DNA from: JALYLC01 sp963743275
GTDB lineage: Bacteria; Actinomycetota; Thermoleophilia; Gaiellales; JALYLC01
Assembly (NCBI GenBank): GCA_963743275.1
Contig: CAVUPB010000007.1
Span: forward strand, 704,680-768,679
Direction of reading: 5' to 3'
Length of the DNA stretch: 64,000 nt
Shown: positions 7,940-19,190 of the stretch, one piece after another
Position numbering within the stretch: position 1 is the stretch's first letter
Layout: each line of letters opens with the position of its first letter
The notes under the pieces: generated by a model
Database searches by the model: none
The model's input: only the letters and a program-made list of their open reading frames with translations
Told to the model about the DNA's origin: nothing
Position numbers and translations under genes: made by a program

Positions 7940-8710
7940 GTGAGCCTCTCGAGCCTCGGCATCGCAACGGCGTCGTTCCTGGCATCGGCCGTCGAGTTCG
8001 TCGAGGCGCTGACGATCGTGCTCGCGCTCGGCGTCACGCGCGGCTGGCGGGCGAGCCTGTGGGGGACGGTCGCGGCGTTCGCCGTGCTCGCGCTCGGCAT
8101 CGCGGCGATCGGGCCGGGTCTGACCGCGCATCTGCCGCGCCACTGGCTCCAGCTCGCCGTCGGCACGCTGCTGCTCACGTTCGGGCTGCAATGGCTGCGC
8201 AAGGCGGTCTTCCGCAGCGCCGGGCTGATCGCCCTCCACGACGAGGAGGAGACGTTCGCCGAGGAGGCGTCGGCAGCGCGCGCGGCGGCCGATCAGCGCC
8301 GCTTCGGCCTCGACTGGTACGCGTTCACGGTGGCGTTCAAGGGCGTCCTGCTCGAGGGCCTGGAGGTCGTCTTCATCGTCGTCAGCTTCGGCGCGAGCTC
8401 GCAGGACCGCGTGCCGGCGGTGGTGGGCGCGGGCGTCGCGCTCGCCCTCGTGCTCGTCGCCGGCGCCGTCCTGCACCGGCCGCTCGCGCGCGTGCCGGAG
8501 AACCTCATCAAGTACAGCGTGGGCCTGCTGCTCTCGACCTTCGGGCTCTTCTGGCTGGTCGAGGGCCTCAACGCGGTCGCGGCGGACGGCCATCCGGTCG
8601 GCTGGCCGGGCGGCGACGCCGCCCTCCCCGTGATCCTGCTGGCCTGGCTCGTGCTCTCGCAGGTCGTCGTCCGCGCCCTGCGGACGGCCGAGCCGGTGGC
8701 GGCGACGTGA
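7940..8710 (+). CDS. COG4280-like membrane protein with Glu-rich transport motifs
   Basis: A 256-residue membrane protein of about seven helices. Two helices carry related acidic motifs: AVEFVEALTIVLALG near residue 18 and LLEGLEVVFIVVSFG near residue 140, resembling the ExxE motifs of iron permease FTR1 and other cation exporters. The repeat of the motif suggests an internally duplicated transporter. Start is GTG at 7940 after the operator region. The next gene overlaps by four bases. Substrate is unknown; divalent metal is a guess from the motif. Probably repressed by the divergent PadR protein. Confidence 0.75.
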   Translation: MSLSSLGIATASFLASAVEFVEALTIVLALGVTRGWRASLWGTVAAFAVLALGIAAIGPGLTAHLPRHWLQLAVGTLLLTFGLQWLRKAVFRSAGLIALHDEEETFAEEASAARAAADQRRFGLDWYAFTVAFKGVLLEGLEVVFIVVSFGASSQDRVPAVVGAGVALALVLVAGAVLHRPLARVPENLIKYSVGLLLSTFGLFWLVEGLNAVAADGHPVGWPGGDAALPVILLAWLVLSQVVVRALRTAEPVAAT

Positions 8711-8925
8711 GGTTCGCCGTGGCGTTCGGGCGCTTCTGGTGGGATTTCGTCGTGGGCGACGAATGGCGCATGGCCGTCGTCGTCGCGGTGGCGGCCGCGG
8801 TGGGCATCCTCGCCGCCTCCGAGCGGTGGCTCGCCGGACGCGGTCTCGCGCTCGGGATCGCGGCCGGCGTCATGCTCGTCGTCGGCGCGATCCTGATCGG
8901 CACGGGCCGCCGGCGCCGGGCCTGA
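8707..8925 (+). CDS. Small two-helix membrane protein
   Basis: A 72-residue protein with a short amphipathic start (FGRFWWDFVVGDEWRMA) and two hydrophobic segments (VVVAVAAAVGILAA and LGIAAGVMLVVGAILIG). The GTG start at 8707 overlaps the stop of the transporter-like gene (GTGA), so it is likely translated with it and may be a partner subunit. A strong terminator hairpin begins at its stop codon. No family recognised. Confidence 0.75.
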   Translation: MRFAVAFGRFWWDFVVGDEWRMAVVVAVAAAVGILAASERWLAGRGLALGIAAGVMLVVGAILIGTGRRRRA

Positions 8926-8961
8926 GACCTGGTTTCGAGAGCGGCTTTCGAAACCAGGTCT
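8925..8961. terminator. Strong hairpin terminator
   Basis: AGACCTGGTTTCGA is perfectly complementary to TCGAAACCAGGTCT with a nine-base loop, giving a 14-base-pair stem right at the stop codon of the small membrane protein. It lies between convergent operons, so it probably works for both strands. Confidence 0.75.
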
Positions 8962-8969
8962 GAGCCGCG

Positions 8970-10709
8970 TCAGGCGGGGCCGAGCACGGCGGCCGACTGC
9001 GGCGGCAGCCAGACGTGCCCGTGCTCGCAGCGCACGGCGCCGGCGTCCCACGCGAGCACCGGGCGCAGGGCGCCCCCGCCGTCGCCCAGCGCGAGCGGCT
9101 GCGCGCGCTCGGCGAGGTTGACCGCGACGAGCCAGTGGCCCCGCCGCACCGTCACGGTCTGCGCCGCGGCGTCGTGGTCGACGTGCACGCGGTCGAGCTG
9201 CGGGTCGCGCAGGTCGGGCGTCCTCCGGCGCAGCGCGATCAGGTCGCGGTACCACGCGAGCAGGCGGGCGTGCGGCTCGCGGGCCGGCTCGTCCCAGTCG
9301 AGGCGCGAGCGCTCGAACGTCTCCGGCGCCTGCGGGTCCGGAACGTCGGCGCCCTCCCAGCCATGGCGGGCGAACTCCTGGCGGCGGCCCCGGCGCACGG
9401 CGTCGGCGATCGCGGGGTCGGTGTGGTCGGTGAAGTACATCCAGGGCGTCGACGCGCCCCATTCCTCGCCCATGAAGAGCATCGGCGTGCCGGCGCACGT
9501 GAGCAGCAGCGCGGCGCCGCAGGCGAGCAGGCCGGGAGGGATGCCCTGCGAGAGGCGGTCGCCCCGGGCGCGGTTGCCGACCTGGTCGTGGGTCTGCAGG
9601 GAGACCACGAAGCGCGAGCCGGGCAGGAGGGCGCGATCGAGCGGGCGCCCGTGGCTGTGCCCGCGGAACGACGAGTACGTGCCGTCGTGGAAGAAGATGC
9701 CCTCCAGCACCTTGGCGAGCGCGCCGGGCGCGGCGAAGTCGGCGTAGTACCCGTCGCGCTCGCCCGTCAGCAGCACGTGCAGGGCGTGGTGGACGTCGTC
9801 GGCCCACTGCGCGTCGAAGCCGGTGCCTCCGCGGGCGCGCGGCGTGACGGTGCGCGGGTCGTTGCGGTCGGACTCGGCGATCAGCCAGAGCGGCCGCCCG
9901 AGCGCGAGCGCCGCGACCTCCGCCGTCAGCTCCTCGGCGAGCGGCAGGGCGCGCGCGTCGAAGAGCTCGTGCACCGCGTCGAGCCGCAGGCCATCCACGC
10001 CGAAGTCGCGCAGCCACATGACGGCGTTGTCGATGAGGAAGCGGCGCACCTCGTCGCTGCCGGGGCCGTCGAGGTTGACGGCGTCGCCCCAGGGGGTGCC
10101 GTAGCGGTCGGTGAAGTACGGGCCGAACTCGGCGAGGTGGTTCCCGCTCGGGCCGAGGTGGTTGTAGACGACGTCGAGGCACACGCCGAGTCCGCGCTCG
10201 TGGCAGGCGTCGACGAAGCGCCGGAACGCGAACGGGCCGCCGTACGGGGCGTGGACGGCGTAGAGGCCGACGCCGTCGTAGCCCCAGCCGTGGCGGCCCG
10301 GAAAGCTCGCGAGCGGCATGACCTCGACGATGCCGACGCCGAGCTCGGCCAGATGGTCGAGCCGGCCGATCGCCGAGTCCAGCGTGCCTGCGGGCGTGAA
10401 CGTGCCGACGTGGAGCTCGTAGACGATCGAGCCCGGCAGCTCGACGCCGGGCCAGGCGGCGGTCCCGGCGCGCAGGCGCGCGAGGTCGATCACCTCGGCC
10501 GGCCCCTCCGGCCCACGCGGCAGCGAGAGCGCGCGCGGGTCGGCGCGCGGCTCGCCGCCGTCGAGCGCGAACGCGTACTCCGCGCCGGCGGACGCCGGCA
10601 GCTCGGCCTCCCACCAGCCGCCGGCGGCCGGCTCCATGGCGTGACGGGCGCCGTCGAGCAGCAGCGCGACCGACGCGCGCGCGTGCGGCGCCCAGACGCG
10701 GAACCTCAC
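8970..10709 (-). CDS. treZ: Malto-oligosyltrehalose trehalohydrolase
   Basis: A 579-residue GH13 enzyme that releases trehalose from the end of maltooligosyl trehalose. An N-terminal CBM48-like beta domain (FRVWAPHARASVALLLDG) precedes the barrel. GH13 motifs are visible: DVVYNHLGPSGN, the nucleophile region GLRLDAVHEL, the acid/base region LIAESDRND and QTHDQVGNRARGD. FPGRHGWGYDGVG is typical of TreZ. Length is normal. GTG at 10709 overlaps the treY stop by four bases. It is the last gene of a glgX-treY-treZ operon that converts glycogen to trehalose, an osmolyte and stress protectant. Confidence 0.95.
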   Translation of the reverse strand: MRFRVWAPHARASVALLLDGARHAMEPAAGGWWEAELPASAGAEYAFALDGGEPRADPRALSLPRGPEGPAEVIDLARLRAGTAAWPGVELPGSIVYELHVGTFTPAGTLDSAIGRLDHLAELGVGIVEVMPLASFPGRHGWGYDGVGLYAVHAPYGGPFAFRRFVDACHERGLGVCLDVVYNHLGPSGNHLAEFGPYFTDRYGTPWGDAVNLDGPGSDEVRRFLIDNAVMWLRDFGVDGLRLDAVHELFDARALPLAEELTAEVAALALGRPLWLIAESDRNDPRTVTPRARGGTGFDAQWADDVHHALHVLLTGERDGYYADFAAPGALAKVLEGIFFHDGTYSSFRGHSHGRPLDRALLPGSRFVVSLQTHDQVGNRARGDRLSQGIPPGLLACGAALLLTCAGTPMLFMGEEWGASTPWMYFTDHTDPAIADAVRRGRRQEFARHGWEGADVPDPQAPETFERSRLDWDEPAREPHARLLAWYRDLIALRRRTPDLRDPQLDRVHVDHDAAAQTVTVRRGHWLVAVNLAERAQPLALGDGGGALRPVLAWDAGAVRCEHGHVWLPPQSAAVLGPA

Positions 10710-13085
10710 GGCGCGGCCCGCACGAGCAGGGCGACGGGCAGCGCGGCGAACAGCTCGGCGCAGGCGACGCCGTCGTCGCCGGCGGCGTGCTCGGCGCCGG
10801 TCAGCACGTCGCGCCAGCAGCCGGGCGCGAGCGCCGCGCGGGCGTCGCGCCAGCCCGTGCGGGCGAGCATCCCCGGCCAGCGCGTGACCACGGTCGCCGC
10901 TCCGGCGCCGCGCACGAAGCCGAGCGCGTGCGGCGAGGCCGAGGCGAGCGGCTCGTAGCCCGCGCGGGCGCCGAAGAGGCCGGGGCGGTCGCGGCGCAGG
11001 TTCAGCGCGGCCGCCGTCACCCACAGCTTCTCCCGGCGGAGGTCGCCGGCCGGCGGGGCGGAGGACAGCGCGGCGAGCAGCGAAGCCCGCTCCGCGAAGT
11101 CGACGGGCCGGCGGTTGTCCGGATCGACGAGCGCCGGCGCCAGGGTCTCGTTGCCCTGGTAGACGTCGGCCGCGCCCGGCAGCGTGAGCTGCAGCAGCTT
11201 GGTGCCGAGCGTGAGCGCGCGGATGCCGGGCGCGTTCGCGGCGACGACGCGGGTGAGCGTCGCGGCGACCTCGCCGTCGAGGCAGCGCGCGGCGAAGCCG
11301 GCGACGCGTTGCTCGTAGGCCGCGTCCGGGGCGTCCCAGCTCGTGAACTGCTTCGACTCGTGCGTGGCCTTCTGCATGTACTGCACCAGGCGCTCCTCGC
11401 CGAGCGGCCACGCGCCGAGCAGCGTCTGGAAGAGCAGGTAGGCCGTCGGCTCGTCGACGTGGTGCTCGGCGGCCTCGCACCGCACCGCCTCCCAGGCCGC
11501 GTCCCAGCCCTCGAGGTCCTCGGCGATCGCGAGCAGGCTCGCGCGCACGTCCTCGCTGCGGTTCGTGTCGTGCGTCGAGAGCGTCGTGAGGCCCTGCGGG
11601 TGGCGCCGCGCCTGATCGCGCGCCCATGCGTGCAGCACCTCCGCGTCGGGAGCGTCGAGCGCGCGCGGGTCGCCGCCCACTTCGTCGAGCGCGATCAGGC
11701 GGTGCCAGCGGTAGAACGTGGTGTCCTCGATGCCCTTGGCCATGACCGGCCCGCAGACCTGCTGGAAGCGGACGACGAGATCGGCCGCCGCGGAGCCGCT
11801 CGCGAGCGTGTCGCCGAGCAGCCGGCGGAGGATGCCGATGGCCTCGGCGAGGTCGGGGCGCGCGTGCTCGGCGAGCGCCGCGAGGCGGTCGAGCCGCGCC
11901 GTCTCGGCCGGCTCGGCCGGGAGTCCCGGGCGCAGGTAGGCGCGGTAGACCTCGACGTGCGAGAGCAGCTCGCGCAGCGCCTCGGCCGCGATCGCGGGCT
12001 CGAGTGGCGTCCCGGCCGCGGCCGCGGCCGCGACCGCTCGCGCCGCGAGCCGCCGCACCTCGGGCTCGAAGAGGTGACGCACGACGAGGCTCTTGGCCTC
12101 GATCTCGACGCGCTCCAGCGACGGCTCGCCGCCGGCCGCCCGCCAGCGCTCGTCGAGCTCCGGCCCCACCGGCGGCACCATCGCCGCCTGGATCGCGCGC
12201 ATCGCGTCGTATCCCGTCGTGCCGGCGCACGGCCAGGCGGCCGGCAGCGACTCGCCCGGCGCGAGGATCTTCTCGACGACGACCCAGGCGCCGTCCGTCG
12301 CGTCGCGCAGCCGCTCGAGGTAGGCCTGCGGGTCGGCGAGGCCGTCGGGGTGGTCGATGCGGAAGCCGTCGATCACGCCCTCGCGGTGGAGGCCGGCGAG
12401 CACGGCGTGGGTGGCGTCGAACACGTCGCCGAGCTCGACGCGGATCGCGATCAGCGTGTCGATGTCGAAGAAGCGGCGGTAGTTGAGGACGCGGTCCTTG
12501 TCGCGCCACGAGGCGAGCGCGTAGTGCTGGCGGGCGAGCACCGCGGCCGCGTCGCCGCCCGCGCTCGCCGGGTCGACGGGAAAGCGGTGATCCGCGTAGC
12601 ACAGCACCGGCGCGCCGGCGTGCTCGCCGAGCCAGATCTCACCAGCCGCGAGCAGGTCGTCCGGGGGCGCGCCGAGCAGCGGCAGGCCGACCCGCCCGTC
12701 GCCCGCATCCCAGTCGATGTCGAACCAGCGCGCCTGCGGGGCGTCCCGGCCGAGGCGCAGGGTCTCCCAGAGCGCCCGGTTGAGGTGCTCGGGCGCGGGG
12801 ATCGCCATGTGGTTGGGGACGACGTCGACCACGATCCCGAGGCCGTGGGAGTGCGCGCACGCGGCCAGATCGCCGAGGGCGCCCTCTCCGCCGAGGTCGG
12901 CGGACACGCGCGAGTGGTCGACGACGTCGTAGCCGTGCAGCGAGCCCGGCGCCGCCTGCAGGATCGGCGAGAGGTAGAGGTGCGTCACCCCGAGCCGCGC
13001 CAGGTACGGCACGATCGCGGCGGCCGCGGCGAAGCCGAACCCGGCATGCAGCTGCAGCCGGTAGGTGGAGGTGGGGCCGCGGCGG

Positions 13086-13093
<8 letters not shown>
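10706..13093 (-). CDS. treY: Maltooligosyl trehalose synthase
   Basis: A 795-residue GH13 enzyme that turns the reducing end of maltodextrins into an alpha,alpha-1,1-linked trehalosyl unit. Family features: the N-terminal PTSTYRLQLHAGFGF, YLSPILQAAPGSLHGYDVVD, DVVPNHMA, nucleophile region DGFRIDHPDGLADP, and the large TreY insert with GTTGYD. A C-terminal DVYQGNETLAPALVDPDNRR matches too. Its start overlaps the end of glgX by eight bases and its stop overlaps the treZ start by four, so all three genes are one transcript. Confidence 0.95.
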
Positions 13094-15173
<2,080 letters not shown>

Positions 15174-15255
15174 GCCGCTCCTCGGGTCGGGGATCGCCTG
15201 CGTCAGCAGCAAGAGGTTCGCAGGTGCGTGACACGAACAGCGGCTCGTGCCGCCG

Positions 15256-15360
15256 TCACGCGGTCGGCGGAGGGTCGTTCGGCTGGGGATGCGGCGGCGG
15301 CTCGGGGTTCGGCACTTCGCCGATCGGATGGGAACGCGTGTCGCTCGGGCTCGTATGCAT
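15256..15360 (-). CDS. Possible small proline-rich peptide
   Basis: A 34-residue reading frame starting at ATG 15360 with composition far from random for the region: GEVPNPEPPPHPQPNDPP near the C-terminus. It lies alone in the 250-base gap between the secreted repeat protein and glgX. Short proline-rich proteins of this look occur in actinobacteria, but there is no strong ribosome-binding site and no family to support it. The rest of the gap holds nothing I recognise. Confidence 0.25.
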   Translation of the reverse strand: MHTSPSDTRSHPIGEVPNPEPPPHPQPNDPPPTA

Positions 15361-15423
15361 GCGGGCTTCTTCCCGCGCACCGCCGCGTCCCAAACCGCAC
15401 GCGGCGTCCCCGGCCTCGCCGGC

Positions 15424-15855
15424 TCAGCGGACGAGCGCTCCGCTGCCGCGCAGCACGAGCCAGAGGCCGCCGAACTCGGAGACGTCCTGGCACAGGATCT
15501 GCCCGGGCGCGCGGTCGCCCGCGTAGAAGTAGAGCGGCTTGCCGTTGTACGTGACCTGCCGTGAGCCGTCGGCCCGGCGGATCGCGGCGAGCAGCGAGCT
15601 GCGGGCGCCCGCGCCGGCGTGGAGGGCGCCGCGGGCGAGGTACGGCGGCCACGCCCTGGCGCAGGCGCCGGCGCACGTCGTGCGCCCTCTGGGGTCGCGC
15701 GTGAACGCGTAGAGGGCGAACCCGCGCCCGTCGAAGAGCACGGGACCGTACGGCGACCGCCCGACGGCGACCGTGTTCCTCGTGGACATCGCCGGGGCGG
15801 CCGTCGCCGGGAGGCCGGCGAGCAGGGCGAGGATGACGACGGAGAGGGCGCGCAT
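15424..15855 (-). CDS. Secreted repeat protein (COG4315-like)
   Basis: A 143-residue exported protein. A signal peptide (ALSVVILALLAGLPATAAPA) is followed by two copies of the YxFxxD motif typical of the secreted-repeat/Lipoprotein_15 family: LYAFTRD near residue 50 and LYFYAGD near residue 110, with CAGACARAWPPYL between them. The cysteine pair probably forms a disulfide. There is no lipobox, so it is likely secreted rather than lipid-anchored. Function is unknown; related proteins are proposed to bind redox cofactors. It is separate from the trehalose operon. Confidence 0.8.
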   Translation of the reverse strand: MRALSVVILALLAGLPATAAPAMSTRNTVAVGRSPYGPVLFDGRGFALYAFTRDPRGRTTCAGACARAWPPYLARGALHAGAGARSSLLAAIRRADGSRQVTYNGKPLYFYAGDRAPGQILCQDVSEFGGLWLVLRGSGALVR

Positions 15856-15922
15856 GCCGGTTGGACGCCCGAGGGGGCGAGAACGTTACGCGTGCAGAGC
15901 GCGGTTGGGCCGGCGCCTGAGC

Positions 15923-18643
15923 TCACGGCCCGCGCGGGCCGGCCGGGTGGAGGTGCGTCGTGAAGCGCCGCGCGCGCCGGCTGACGTGGCGGTGGTGGCG
16001 CTCGTCGAGCGTCGGAGCCGTCCGCTTCGGGCGGCCCTGCACGGCGTAGAAGCGGGCCTTGACGAGCTCGACGAGCACGATGTAGGCGGCGATCATGCCG
16101 AGCAGGATGAGGAAGAACGCGAGCGGGAGGGAGGCAAACCCGAGCACGTGTGCGAGCGGCGTGAACGGCAGCACCGCGCCGATCGCGGCGCAGCCGATCG
16201 GCAGCGCGATCATCGCGGGACTCGGACGGCTGCGCAGGAAGGGCACCCGGCGCGTCCGGATCACGAAGATCACGAGCGTCTGCGTCGCCAGCGACTCGAC
16301 GAACCAGCCGCTGCGGAACTCGCTGTGGCCCGCGTTCAGGATCACGAGCATGACGAAGAACGTGAGGAAGTCGAAGACCGAGCTGACCGGCCCGAAGACG
16401 GCCATGAAGCGCCGTACGAATGCGATGTCCCAGGCGGCCGGCCGGGCGACGATCTCGCGATCCACGTTGTCGCTCGGGATCGCCATCTGCCCGACGTCGT
16501 AGAGCAGGTTGTTGAGCAGGATCTGCGACGGCAGCATCGGCAGGAACGAGAGGAAGAGCGAGGCGCCGGCCGCGCTGAACATGTTGCCGAAGTTCGACGA
16601 CGTCGCCATGAGCACGTACTTGAGCGTGTTCGCGAAGATGCGGCGGCCTTCGCGCACGCCGTCGGCGAGCACGCCGAGATCCTTGTCGAGCAGCACGATG
16701 TCGGCCGCGTCCTTGGCGACCTCGGTCGCCGAGTCGACCGAGATGCCGACGTCGGCCGCGTGCAGGGCGACCGCGTCGTTGACGCCGTCGCCCATGAACG
16801 CCACGTCCACGCCCGTGCGCCGGGCGACCTTGATGAGCCGCGACTTCTGGTCGGGAGAGACGCGCGCGAAGATCGAGATTCCCGGCATCGCCGCCGCGAG
16901 GGCATCGTCGTCGAGCGCTTCGAGCTCGTTCCCGGTCAGCGTCCCCGTGACGGGGATCGCGAGGTCGTCGCAGACCTTGGCGGCGACCGCGCCGTTGTCG
17001 CCGGTGATGATCTTGACCGCGATGCCGAGCGCGGCGAGCTGCGCGACCGCTGCGCCGGCTCCCGCCTTCGGCCGGTCGACGAACGTGAGAAACCCGGCGA
17101 GGCGCAGGTCCTTCTCGTCGGCCGCCGACGGCGCCGTGAGCCCGCCGGCCTCCCGCGTGGCGACGGCGACGACCCGCGCACCCTCGCCGAAGAGCCGGTC
17201 GAGCAGCGCGCGTGCCTCCGCAGGGACGTCCGTGCAGCGCTCCAGCACCGCTTCGGGCGCGCCCTTCGTGACCAGCGTGGCCGTCCCCGCCGCGCGCACG
17301 ACGACCGACGCGAGCTGGCGCTCGTGGTCGAACGGCAGCAGGCCGAGCCGCTCGTACGCCGGCACGCCCGCCGGATCCGCGATCAGGGCGGCGGCCTCGG
17401 GCGCGGCTTCGATCGCGACGTCGAGCGCATTGCCGCCCGCGGCGCCGTGCGCGGTGACGGCCGCCTCGTTGCAGAGCAGCCCGTAGAGCAGGGCGGACCG
17501 GCTCGCCGCGCCGGCGGGGTCGAGCGCGTCGCGGAACGTGATCGCGCCCTCGGTGAGCGTGCCCGTCTTGTCGGTGAACAGCACCTCGATGTTGCCGAGG
17601 TCCTCGATCGTGACGAGCCGCTTGACGAGCACGCGCTTGCGCGCGAGCGCGCGCGAGCCGCTCGACAGGCTGACCGAGACGATCGCGGGCAGGAGCTGCG
17701 GCGTGATCCCGATGGCGATCGCGAGCGAGAACAGGAGCGCGTCGATCAGCGGCCGCGAGAAGGCCACGTTGATCACGAAGATCGAGACGGTGAGGACGCC
17801 GGCGACCTTGACCAGCAGGCGCGAGAAGCCGCGCAGGCCGACCTGGAACGCGGTGTCCGCCTGGCGCTCCGAGAGCCCGGCCGCGATGCCGCCGAACGCG
17901 GTCGCGGTGCCGGTCGCCACGACCACGCCGCGTCCGGCGCCCTCGTGCACGACCGTTCCCATGAACGCGCACGCAGGCAGGTCGAGCGGCGAATCGCCGG
18001 CGGGCACGACCTCGGGCGACTTCGCGACGGGCAGCGACTCCCCCGTCAGGACGCCCTCGTCGCATTCGAGCCGCGTGGCCTCGATCAGCCGGAGATCGGC
18101 GGGCACGACGTCGCCCACGCGCAGCGCGACGACGTCGCCGGGCACGAGCTCCGCGACCGCGACGGCGACCTCCTGCCCGTCGCGGCGCACGAGCGCCTCG
18201 TGGTGGATGTCCCGGTGCAGCGCGGCGACCGCGTTCGCCGCGCGGTACTCGTTGACGAAGCCGAGACCCACGCTGAGCGCGACGATCGCGGCGATGATCG
18301 CGGCGTCCGTCGGATCGCCGGTGAGGCCCGACACGCCCGCCGCCGCGAGCAGCAGGAGCAGCAACGGGTTGCGCACCTGGCGCATGAACACGGCCACTGC
18401 CGAGACCCGCTGCACCTTCAGCGCGTTGGGCCCGTAGACGCGCAGCCGTGCGGCGGCCTCGCTGCTCGTGAGGCCGCCCTCGTCGCTTCCGAGCCGCGCG
18501 AACACGGCCGCGGGCGTCGATCCCGCGGCACTCGCGGCGTCGAGCGCCGTGCTCGGAGTGGCGGGCGTCGTCGTCATGGCGTCGTCGCCGGACTCGGCGC
18601 CCGGCGGCACGTGCAGCATCGCCGCTCCGCGAGCGCGGGGCAT
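15923..18643 (-). CDS. mgtA: MgtA-type magnesium-importing P-type ATPase
   Basis: A P3B-type ATPase of about 900 residues that imports Mg2+. Visible: actuator motif LTGESLPVAK, membrane motif ITPQLLPAIVSVSLSSG, phosphorylation motif DKTGTLTEG (Asp near residue 358), MGDGVNDAVALHAAD hinge and about ten membrane segments. The C-terminal membrane half (FLTFFVMLVILNAGHSEFRSGWF) is typical of MgtA. Candidate starts are 18643, 18619 (better-placed GGAG) and 18577; the family-conserved part begins after them. The gene follows a degenerate receiver gene by three bases, so both are probably driven by the promoter at 19136-19177. Confidence 0.9.
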   Translation of the reverse strand: MPRARGAAMLHVPPGAESGDDAMTTTPATPSTALDAASAAGSTPAAVFARLGSDEGGLTSSEAAARLRVYGPNALKVQRVSAVAVFMRQVRNPLLLLLLAAAGVSGLTGDPTDAAIIAAIVALSVGLGFVNEYRAANAVAALHRDIHHEALVRRDGQEVAVAVAELVPGDVVALRVGDVVPADLRLIEATRLECDEGVLTGESLPVAKSPEVVPAGDSPLDLPACAFMGTVVHEGAGRGVVVATGTATAFGGIAAGLSERQADTAFQVGLRGFSRLLVKVAGVLTVSIFVINVAFSRPLIDALLFSLAIAIGITPQLLPAIVSVSLSSGSRALARKRVLVKRLVTIEDLGNIEVLFTDKTGTLTEGAITFRDALDPAGAASRSALLYGLLCNEAAVTAHGAAGGNALDVAIEAAPEAAALIADPAGVPAYERLGLLPFDHERQLASVVVRAAGTATLVTKGAPEAVLERCTDVPAEARALLDRLFGEGARVVAVATREAGGLTAPSAADEKDLRLAGFLTFVDRPKAGAGAAVAQLAALGIAVKIITGDNGAVAAKVCDDLAIPVTGTLTGNELEALDDDALAAAMPGISIFARVSPDQKSRLIKVARRTGVDVAFMGDGVNDAVALHAADVGISVDSATEVAKDAADIVLLDKDLGVLADGVREGRRIFANTLKYVLMATSSNFGNMFSAAGASLFLSFLPMLPSQILLNNLLYDVGQMAIPSDNVDREIVARPAAWDIAFVRRFMAVFGPVSSVFDFLTFFVMLVILNAGHSEFRSGWFVESLATQTLVIFVIRTRRVPFLRSRPSPAMIALPIGCAAIGAVLPFTPLAHVLGFASLPLAFFLILLGMIAAYIVLVELVKARFYAVQGRPKRTAPTLDERHHRHVSRRARRFTTHLHPAGPRGP

Positions 18644-18646
18644 CGG

Positions 18647-19111
18647 TCAGGCGTCGGGGTCGCGCCGCGCCGCCCGCCAGAGCGCTCCGGCGAGCTCGTC
18701 GATGTCCGCGTCGAGCACCAGGTAGTCGGCAGCGCCCGCCGCGCGGAAGGCCTCGGCGTACGCCGAGCTGCCGTCGAGGCCGGCGATCACGAGGGGGATG
18801 CCCTCGAGCGCGGCCAGGACGTCGCGAAGGGGAGCGCCGGCGGCTTCGCCCACGCTCGCCTTGCCGAGCATGACGACGTCGGCGCGCAGGTCGCGTGCCG
18901 CGCGCACCGCCGCGCTGCTGTCCGCGACCCGGCTGACGACGACGATGCGGCCGGTCTGCTCGAGCCATTCGGCGAGCGCGTCGCGCAGGCGTCCGTGCGG
19001 AATGCCGAGGACGACCCGCAGAGTCGCGACTGCCGCCGGAGCGGCCGCTGCCGGTTCGATCGTCACCGTCATGGCCTGGCGGCCGTGCGTGCCGGGGGGT
19101 ACATGACCCAA
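18647..19111 (-). CDS. Degenerate response-regulator receiver protein
   Basis: About 154 residues (141 if the ATG at 19072 is used) with the alternating alpha/beta pattern of a receiver domain and no output domain. Key residues are missing: the acidic pair after the first strand is replaced by LGIPHGRL, and the phosphoacceptor position reads VVMLGKASVGE, with Gly where Asp is expected. It therefore probably cannot be phosphorylated and may act as a protein-binding decoy. It is the first gene of a transcript with mgtA, and the promoter element at 19136-19177 ends 25 bases before the longer start. A role in controlling the ATPase is inferred from position only. Confidence 0.65.
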   Translation of the reverse strand: MGHVPPGTHGRQAMTVTIEPAAAAPAAVATLRVVLGIPHGRLRDALAEWLEQTGRIVVVSRVADSSAAVRAARDLRADVVMLGKASVGEAAGAPLRDVLAALEGIPLVIAGLDGSSAYAEAFRAAGAADYLVLDADIDELAGALWRAARRDPDA

Positions 19112-19135
19112 GCGTGCCCGCTCCGGCCGCGCGGA

Positions 19136-19177
19136 GCATCGGTGTCGCGCCGGTCGCGGCCTACGGCTTTGCCGCAG
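19136..19177 (-). promoter_or_regulatory. Bipartite stress promoter, site c
   Basis: CTGCGGCAAAGCCGTAG (19177-19161, minus strand) followed after 19 bases by CGATGC (19141-19136). It points to the receiver-like gene and mgtA. The downstream edge is 25 bases from the 19111 start or 64 from the 19072 start. Confidence 0.65.
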
Positions 19178-19190
19178 GCGCGCCGCGTGT

